A stretch of 64,000 nt of DNA from Rhododendron vialii (Eukaryota; Streptophyta; Magnoliopsida; Ericales; Ericaceae): contig NC_080561.1 of assembly GCF_030253575.1 (NCBI RefSeq), positions 28,742,564 to 28,806,563 of the forward strand, read 5' to 3'. The position numbers were made by a program, and so were the translations under genes. The notes beneath the pieces are model-generated. The model saw nothing but the letters and a program-made list of their open reading frames with translations, ran no database searches and had not been told where the DNA came from. Below are positions 56,330-64,000 of the stretch, piece after piece. Each line of letters starts with the position of its first letter. Positions within the stretch are counted from its first letter, which is position 1.

Positions 56330-57764
56330 TGATTAGCACCTAAGATTGTAAGATCGTGGTGCTAAAAGTTTCCTAGCTTGTGGCGTTTTCATTTATTATT
56401 GTCATTTTTATGTGATTTTACTCGTAAGGTAGTTTGTTAAGTGTTTTAGGTAAAACGCCCTTAAAAGGCGTATTTTGATCACGAGCCTAATTCCCAAGAA
56501 AGTTCAAGTATCTTCGCCCGGTGGTACTTCTACCAGGAAGACCCAAGAGCGAAGGCGTGAGGCATTGGGCAAGCCATTGAGGCGTCGGGTGTCAAGTCTG
56601 GGAGGCTAGCCTGAAGACCTGAAGATAAGCTCTCCGTATCGATACGCGTTTGCGTAAGTGGGAGATCAGAACAAGTTGTATCGATACGACTTTAGTCCGT
56701 ATCAATACGGGAGATGGCCCTTTTTGACTTAACAGCGTGGTATCGATACGGTCCTTATTTAGTATCGATACAGGGAGCTTTCGGCCAGATATTTTGTTAC
56801 TTTTTGGACTTTCCATTTATGGAATACTTGCCTTTAATAGTATGTTTCTTAGATATTTGATGAGAGAGAAACCCATTGTGTATAAATAGGGGCTTCATCT
56901 CTCTTTTGGGAGAGAGCCCATTATTAACTTTAGTGTTTCCTCCATTAATGTTCTTTTAAGCTTTTCAAGAGTAATTTCCATAGAACTCAAGTATGTTTGT
57001 TCTCGTTTGTTAATTTCTCGTTAATTAAAGTTGTTCGTACGACTTGGATCCTTTATAATATCAAGTTTGTTTTCGTTCTTATCGGTTAAAAATCATGTCT
57101 CGTTTTTATGCTTTCTTTTATGCTTTAGCTATGTGTGAGTAGTTGATAGGCCAAGTCTCAGCGTAATCTTTCCCGAGTACTTAGGTGGTTACTTGGTTCT
57201 CAAGTCCTCGAGCTTAAAATCATGATTTTCGGAATAGAGCTTAACTTGCATCTTTGGTCTAAACAAGGGGTGTTAACTCCTTGGTAAGATGTTTAGCCAA
57301 GCGGTCTTGGCAAAAAGCTTACCGAGGGCTCGTGGCCTCCTATGTGTTCGACAAATATTAAAAACAAGTTGGTTCGTCTCCGTTTAATCACATCTTTCGT
57401 TAAACGAAATCATTAAAGCTAAATTCTCCGGGCGTAAGCACACGGTCGTGACTCTCGCCTGAGTTATAATCGAGAACCGGTAACGGCTTAAGTCAAGGGT
57501 TAAACGATCCCTAGACTTGCCTCTTTTAGTTTATTAAGCTCTTATCTAATCTGTTACTTTAGCCTTTCCACCTTTCAAAGCAAAACCAAGTTGGCCGTCT
57601 TAAACGCCACAAACCACCTTATAAAACCTACAATCCGATTAAGTTATATTCGAATTCCCTGTGGTATGATCCCGGTCTTACCAGTTTATTATGCTACCGA
57701 CGACCTAGCCCTACGCTTGGGGTTTTCAACCTTATATTTGAAGGCGAGGTTTGAAGGCGAAGCA
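56330..57764 (+). mobile_element. solo LTR, 1435 bp
   Basis: Starts TGATTAGCACC and ends GGCGAAGCA, with exact GTATG duplications. TATAAATA at 56881-56888 suggests plus orientation. Five copies of the TATCGATAC palindrome (one variant) lie at 56635-56772, in the presumed U3. No internal region. Inserted in the second CACTA gene. Confidence 0.82.
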
Positions 57765-57769
57765 GTATG

Positions 57770-58790
57770 TAAAATATATTAATTGTGACTCAATGGTCTT
57801 CATTAATTTTTCTCTATATGATGATGCTTTTTGTTTACAATGTCTGAAAAAAGCTCCTTAGTATTGCTAACAAGAGACGTATGAAAGAGAAAAACAATCC
57901 TCATACACCTGGATTGAAAATTGATGCACAACATACCCATGAACTGGTACTTTGTATTAGTTGCTTATGCGATATTTTTGCACTTCTTTAATTATTTGGA
58001 TGATATGGTCAATGAAATAGTTGTAATATAGGAGAAAAAATGAAGTTGGAGTTAGTAGAACAATGTTGTATGAGCCAACTCACACGAAGAAAGATAGAAA
58101 AACCCCTGTGAGTGATAAGGCGGCTGAAAATAAGGTATGATAGCTTAATTTTTGCATTCAAATTGCATTACAATGTAGAGAAGTATATATTTATAGCCAA
58201 ATGATACCTGTAAAAGCATGAGTGTTGTTATATTTATATGAATAACAGAGAAAAATGAAGGATTTGATGGCGTCGCAACAAAGTACCCCTGAAGAGAACA
58301 CGAAGGGGAAAATAAACTGGTCAATGAATGACATCTACTCTCAAGTGATAGACAAGAACGAGCATAGTGATCGTTTTCGCGATTTGGGATTTGGGCACAC
58401 TTCTAAAACTTGTGGCTCAACTTCCAATAGTGATGCAAGGTTGAGAGTGGCTTCAAAGGAAGAAAGAATGAGAGAGAAAGACAATTATATAGTGGTGTTA
58501 GAAGATAAGTTGAATTCCGCAGTCAATGAACTGAACACTATAAAATCAGTTGTTGACTTCTTAGCTAGGCAGTCTAGTTTTCAGGTTATGACTACAACTT
58601 TATGTCTACTTGTGATGTAAAGATAAGTTTAATTTGTTTGTGCTTGCATTGTTTATGTTCTCATATCAATTCTTTCTTCAATGACTTAGGTTTAAGATAT
58701 TGCTAGTGGCATTTTAAATCAAGTTTCTCCCCGAGCAAATCAAGGGTCATCTTTTGCAAGTCATGAAATAGAAGTTTCTTTAGGTAACAC
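57770..58790 (+). pseudogene. CACTA second gene, C-terminal part
   Basis: Contains ANKRRMKEKNNPHTPGLKI, then NWSMNDIYSQVIDKNEHSDR, FRDLGFGHTSKTCGS, and a charged region likely to form a coiled coil (KEERMREKDNYIVVLEDKL). These match the C-terminal part of Transposase_24 proteins. The exon 58255-58584 is open; the gene is broken upstream. Confidence 0.75.
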
Positions 58791-58791
58791 A

Positions 58792-58792
<1 letters not shown>

Positions 58793-58828
<36 letters not shown>
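58793..58828. repeat. (CT)n microsatellite
   Basis: About 17 CT units following the last CACTA coding segment. Confidence 0.95.
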
Positions 58829-58831
<3 letters not shown>

Positions 58832-60223
58832 ATATATGGATTGCGTAGAGATTTCAGCTATTATAGGAATTGCATAGAGATTTCATGTACTTGAAGGTTT
58901 AATTATTTACGATAAAAAATAATATGTTTTGAGATGATGTTAGGATATTTGCTCATAAGATAGTTTAGGTGAACTGAAACATATATCGATAGTTTCATCT
59001 CATAGCCCTCCAAGATGTAGCAGCTGACAGAGATACAGTAGTAAGCAAAGAGAGTAGTAGAAACAGTCCCCAAACAAAAAACATAACTTTGCCGAGAAGA
59101 TAGGACACCACACACAACAGTCAATAGCCACAACCCTTAGCCCTCCAAAAAATTTGGAGTTGAAGAAGGAAAAAACAGAAAATGAAGCTCTTACTTAGCT
59201 TGAAGTTCAACCCATGTAAGAGGGACTGACCAACACAACATAGCACAAAACACTGCTAATGATATATGAACTGATATGTCATTCCAAAGAAAAAATTGAA
59301 TATATTATTTATCTCTTGTCAATAAGTTAGGACTTGCTTTTCTTTAATTGTTTTTTCTGGTAGTGAGACTGTCAAGAAGTTAATTCCAGTGGTTTGTAGT
59401 TGTGGTGTATGAGAAAAGTGAAGACTAGGTTGGTTGACAATCTCCAGATATAATGCGAACATGTAGATGTGTGCCCTGTTTATGCTTGTCTTCTCGAGGC
59501 GTAGTTGGTGTTATGTAACACTGATGGCTAGAAGGAAATAAATGCATTCATTTTTGCTAAAAAATGCATTCATTTTTCATTTTCCAAATGGACCACATTG
59601 ACTGCAAATGAGATAGCATCCCAAATCAACTTTTCTTATTTTTGAGCTGATTAGGGAAGGCATTCAACCCTCTTTGCATCCAGAACTTCCATCTCATACA
59701 GTTTGCTTACTACCTCATCTTCATTTCCATCAACATCCTAGACCCATTAACTTGTTTACAATCCAGACTTTTTGTTTAATCTTGCCTGAAATTGACTGCG
59801 CTCATCTGTTTCTCTTTGGTTGCACGTAACATTTCTTTTGTTTTATGCTCGTAGTTGGATCTAACTCCTATGATATTTCAAGTTTCCTTGTTTGGCATGT
59901 TTGTTTACTTATAATTGTTATGAGAGACTTTAGTGTACATTCACTTGAAGTCTGCAATTTGTTGAAGGTTAAAGATTATATTTAATATGTTCCATTGTCA
60001 TTTTTATTAAAGGTAATAGGACTATCTAGAAGCATTTCGTGCTGGATATATATTTTCATGGAAGTTTTGTAAGGATGACAACCTATGATAGTTTTGTGAT
60101 TTTTGTTGGACAAGTTTAGGCAATGATTTTTGTGGATTGTTTTGTTATGTGCTATGGGAGATTTGCTAAAGTACAAACAATGTTGATGGATTTTTGTTTG
60201 AACAAGTTTATGTAATGGAGTTT

Positions 60224-60224
<1 letters not shown>
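58829..60224. other. CACTA 3' region, no gene seen
   Basis: AT-rich sequence between the last recognisable exon and the subterminal repeats. It may include further small insertions, but I found no bounded one. Confidence 0.4.

Positions 60225-60307
<83 letters not shown>
60225..60307. repeat. (TA)n microsatellite
   Basis: About 41 TA units; chance open frames on both strands arise from it. Confidence 0.97.
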
Positions 60308-60310
<3 letters not shown>

Positions 60311-60449
60311 AGTTTGGTTTTTCAATGGAAAGAATCTTGCCTTTAAAATTAGTGTTATGTTAGCTTGGAGCAGGGTCTCATACAACTATGACGAGTATGT
60401 GTATATAAAAATTAATTTGGTATGAAGTGGCGCTTTGCAAAAAAAAAAG

Positions 60450-60802
60450 ACTATGGCGACGGGGTTTTTTTATTATTTATATTTTAGCGACAATGGAAGT
60501 GTTACTAAAAAAAATGGGCTATGGCGACGATTGTGCCAACATGTAGCAACGTTTCATTAGGCAATCAGAAATTACCCTCTCCCAACGGTTATAGGCGTCG
60601 CTAAACCAACCGTCACTAAAAAAAAAATATGTACCAACACTCGATAAAACCGTTGCTATACCTCTACAGCGACAGATATATTACAACGGTTTGACCGACG
60701 GTTCTCCAACTATTGGTATAGCTTAAACGGGTCTATACCAACGATTTTTGGGTTTTTTGGCAACGCTTTCGATTGTTGCTATAGAACGATTTTCTTGTAG
60801 TG
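60450..60802 (+). repeat. CACTA right end: subterminal repeats and terminal inverted repeat
   Basis: Motifs such as CAACGGTT, AACCGTTGC, TAGCGAC and GGCGACG occur many times in both orientations, ending in TTTCTTGTAGTG. CACTA transposases bind such repeats. No 3-bp target duplication can be checked because the left end is missing. Confidence 0.85.
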
Positions 60803-62298
60803 GCACAATGCCCTAGCAAACCATCCTATGATTCAATAACTTTCTCCAACTGACCATCCAATAAAAATCATTTGAGGAATGTCATCAACATCCTTTACTA
60901 TACCCCATATAGGATATGAACATTTTGTCTAATACATAAAACAACCGCACTTGAACAACAGAAACAAATTTACGATCCGCTTGCACTCTCAGTGTGAAGA
61001 TCCTGATATTGCGTCGCACATATTTTCATCCCAGCTGTTATTTTGGAGGGGGAGCTTCATATGATCGGTCGCTTTGCTGAAATCTTCAAGAACATTAATC
61101 TCATACCAATCACAACTCCACCTGATCATGGATCAGCAGGACTGAGTAATAAGGGTAAAAACAATTATTTTTTAAATGCGATTTACAGGTGACTTGTTCC
61201 CTTGATTTTTAAAAAATTTTTTTTTTAATGTGATTCTACAAGTAACAATTGCTTTCTATTTTTTTAATTTTTAAATGCGATTCTATAATTTTCAGTCGTT
61301 TTGGAATTGAAGGACGTTCCAAGACCAATTTATAAGATCGGATTTCATTCATGTGCATGTTGGAGAACTATGCATTGTGTGTGCATTACATGCAGTTTTG
61401 AGTGACACGATTGGGCAAAGCGATGTTGTTTCGAATGATCAGTTTGAGGCCGGATTGATAATCATTTTTAGCAATCGAATGAATTCTATCAAGTAGAGCA
61501 TGACAATTGCAGTCACACAAACAAAACAAAAAACAAACACAAGAGCACATTCACCCTATCAAGATCAAAGAAATGGCTCAGGCATCCTCTCCAATAGCAC
61601 AATAACACCATCGTTGCACCCAAGCGCAATGTTGAACTTCAATTGCGGGGTATATATATTTGGATTTTTAGTTTACGGAAGGTAAGGAGACCAACGGTTG
61701 ATAGAGGGATTGCTATTATCACCTTTCAAATTCAAAATCCCACATTTCTAGACAAGTCCGATTTTGTTCACTCTCACAAAATGAGGGTGAACATTACCTT
61801 CACTTCTTTTTTTTTATCCGCAACATTACCCTCACTTTGATTGGCTCTTTTTAACTTTTAGGTGCCACCAAGTGTAACCATAGTTAGCATTAAAAGCCTA
61901 ATAAATATGGAAATAATTGGAATCTACATATAATTCGTATTTGGAAAATTATCCCATGCAACGCAAGTATGCAAAATGCGTGAGAACAATCTATTGAGAT
62001 TGGAAAGTTATCACTGCGATGGAAGGTTTCGGATTTTCTGCCCCACTAGTTTAGTGTTTTTTTTATTTAGTTTTTTGCTTCTGTTTTACTGTTCTAACAT
62101 TTATCTTGAAACGATATATTTGGCCCTATGATATATTTTTTCTTTGTAAGGGGAAGTCATCGTTTTGTCCTGTGATTGAATCAATAAACAAAAGCTCGTT
62201 GAAAAAATTCCCCCAAGATTTCAACTTGGCATAATACGAGAGATAATATATATTAATAAACTGAATAACTGAATAAAGCACAATTATAGGATGGATCA
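60803..62298. other. intergenic, no gene seen
   Basis: AT-rich. Only short open frames without family resemblance. Confidence 0.5.
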
Positions 62299-62875
62299 TG
62301 TAGAGACCCGCAATTTCGTTTAATAAGTTTAAAATGTGTTATGTGGAATAAAATGAAGGAATTGGTGGAGGATATTGGTTTTGGGGCTAATGTAGGAAGA
62401 TTGTTAGTAGAGGGGTGTAAGTGTAATTTATGTGTGTGCTAGCATATATAGGTGTGTGTGAGTGTAGGGGATTAAAAATCCCAAGTCTCACTCTCTCTCA
62501 TCTCTCCCGACCTCTCATCTCCCTCTCGGCTCTTTCTCTATATCCCTCACTCTCACTCAAACTCCTCCAAACCAACACAAAACCCATACAATACACGTTC
62601 CAATCTTCCATCCTCGTGCGTATTGGAGCTCGAATTGCGTTCGCAGGAGCTCGGTGGTTCGTATTCGGCTTGGTTAAAGAGTTTGAAGTTCTAGGGCTTA
62701 GGGAATCCTTGGGTTTCGGCTTTAACACTCGCGGTAGGGATTTCTGTCACTCTTTATATGTTCTTGAGTTGGTTTTATGCATGAAATCGTGCTTTTGATC
62801 GTCGTTGTGGTTGTTGATGTGTTTGTTGTTGAAAACCCCATGAAAATCTGTTGAGAATTTGCTCGAACAACAATG

Positions 62876-63093
62876 TTATCGATACCTTTTGTAATTGTCA
62901 TCGATACCTCGTGTTTCAAAGCCCAGAAAACCCATTGTTATCGATACCCATAGCATTGTTATCGATACCTCTGTGTTCCAAAAGCCAGAAAAACCATTTG
63001 TTATCGATACCTTCAGCCTTTGTTATCGATACCCTTGCGTCTGGAAGATTTTTAGTCCAAAGGTATCGATACCTTGTCCCTTGGTATCGATAC
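62876..63093. repeat. array of eight TATCGATAC palindromes
   Basis: TTATCGATACC or a close form at about 62876, 62898, 62938, 62959, 63001, 63022, 63063 and 63083. The core ATCGAT is invariant. Spacing is irregular (about 20-41 bp). Confidence 0.9.
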
Positions 63094-63570
63094 TTGTTGC
63101 TTATCTCCAGTTTTCCCTATTTTGCTATATTTTTCACCGTTTTGGTTTTCGATCACTTCTAACCATTATAAATGACTTCTAAACATAGTTATTCGCACTC
63201 CAATTATTCCTTGGTCATCCTCGTTCGTAGGCTCTTGTTGTGTTGAACACAAGTGTCATATGGAGTGAGTTACCGTCCTAATGCTTTATTGGTGTGCCCG
63301 TTTAACTACTAGTGATAATGTGAGATGCTAAGATAGACGGAGTGATCATGCTTGAGCTAAATGTGGGTGTTGATAAGATTGAATGTTAGATAGGAGGATG
63401 GATAGATCATGAGACGCAATGCGAGAATTTGACACTTGATGCCATATCGTACGAAGATAACAAGTTTGGAAATAAAATGGAAATATGAATTGGTATGTGG
63501 ACCGTTGACTCGATATCAATCTCTCTCTTTATTTATAATCATACAATCAGAGCCTTAAAACTACATATGT

Positions 63571-63752
63571 CGAAAAACAATGAAATGAGTTGTGATCGGG
63601 TGTACGGGGTCATGAGCACCCGGAACGAAAAACAATGAAATGAGTTGTGATCGGGTGTACGGGGTCATGAGCACCCGGAATGTAAATCGGATGTACGGGG
63701 TCATGAGCACCCGGAATGTAAATTGGATGTATGGGTCATGAGCACCCGGAAA
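63571..63752. repeat. tandem array with GGGTCATGAGCACCCGG core
   Basis: Two 55-bp units (63571-63625, 63626-63680) are followed by shorter ~36-bp units sharing the core GGTCATGAGCACCCGGAA. A diverged form (GGGGTCCTTAAGACCCGG) occurs near 63866. The core is itself an imperfect hairpin (GGGT..ACCC). Confidence 0.85.
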
Positions 63753-64000
63753 TGTATTGTGGGTATATGGGGCCCTAAGACCCGAAAAATCTCTTAAGTT
63801 CATTATTCGGTACGTTAATGGAGGAAGAGCTATCTGAGCTCATATTGGAAGTAAATGAGAGATGTACGGGGTCCTTAAGACCCGGAATGTAAGCTAATAA
63901 CCGCAGAAGTGTACAAAATGAAATTGGTCAATAAGAACACGAAAAAGATGGCTAATAGATCAATGAATGACCAGTGAAGTGTCCCTTGAATCCTAAATTC

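Larger units (their letters stand above)
42005..60802 (+). mobile_element. CACTA (En/Spm) transposon, 5'-truncated and multiply interrupted
   Basis: The coding remains are a TNP2-like transposase (42008 onward, DUF4218 and DUF4216 parts) and a second gene with the plant Ptta/En/Spm (Transposase_24) domain. The right end is ATTTTCTTGTAGTG at 60789-60802; its complement CACTACAAGAAAAT is a typical CACTA terminal repeat. The ~350 bp before it holds many AACGGTT/AACCGTTG subterminal motifs in both orientations. The left terminus and transposase N-terminus are missing. Insertions: hAT 42842-43984, copia 45445-54215 and solo LTR 56330-57764. Many stops and frameshifts show it is long dead. Confidence 0.9.
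62299..64000 (+). mobile_element. probable LTR of a gypsy-type element, cut by the window end
   Basis: Starts TGTAGAGACCCGCAATTTCG, like many long plant gypsy LTRs. A pyrimidine-rich stretch (62490-62560) follows a TATATA-type region near 62445. It contains eight TATCGATAC-type palindromes (62876-63093) and a tandem array at 63571-63745. No second LTR, target duplication or coding region is in view, so the call is provisional. Confidence 0.5.

Noticed and set aside
60152-60425. Open frames on both strands at the TA tract
   Set aside because: Same artefact of a TA repeat; no other coding signal.
62851-63182. Two overlapping ~100-codon frames with repeated VIDT/LSIP
   Set aside because: The periodic peptides come from the TATCGATACC array, which lies in non-coding LTR sequence.
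63561-63803. 80-codon minus-strand frame with repeated PGAHDP
   Set aside because: It is produced by the tandem array with GGGTCATGAGCACCC; no start context or homology.

Overview
The window is plant nuclear DNA, and a dicot is likely because it carries a TIR-NBS-LRR resistance gene, a class absent from grasses. It holds few host genes: a small predicted plastid membrane protein at the left end, a broken LRR-XII receptor kinase (4.6-7.9 kb, minus), a five-exon TIR-NBS-LRR gene with one frameshift (11.7-15.8 kb, minus), and a four-exon gene for an alpha-crystallin-domain protein resembling the IDM2/IDM3 anti-silencing factors (31.1-38.2 kb, minus). Remnants of a MYB gene (3.9 kb) and a PPR gene (10.7 kb) are also visible. 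Most of the remainder is transposable-element sequence.

From 19.25 to 30.52 kb lies a complete Tat-lineage Ty3/gypsy retrotransposon on the minus strand. It has 566-bp LTRs differing at one base, a GGACG target duplication, gag-pol with a second RNase H, and a separate three-exon gene on the opposite strand with its own TATA box. The antisense gene has an open frame, whereas gag is frameshifted at a 13-base homopolymer and the integrase has a stop codon plus a changed catalytic residue.

The first intron of the IDM-like gene contains a 1.4-kb hAT element (34872-36276). It encodes only two tandem BED zinc fingers, in the same orientation as the host gene. Its BED exon has a candidate acceptor and donor and is phase 0 at both ends, so it could be spliced in frame between host exons 1 and 2. 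This is the most intriguing observation in the window.

From 42.0 to 60.8 kb is an old CACTA (En/Spm) transposon, truncated on its left and interrupted by a hAT element, a copia element that itself contains a 2.7-kb solo LTR, and a second solo LTR. Target duplications were found for each insertion and fix the order of nesting. The last 1.7 kb appears to be the start of another LTR that runs off the window. Two LTRs (56.3 and 62.3 kb) carry arrays of the palindrome TATCGATA.

The rest is AT-rich intergenic DNA with short tandem duplications, microsatellites, MITE-like fold-backs and a tRNA-derived SINE. All calls come from reading the sequence; no database search was possible.
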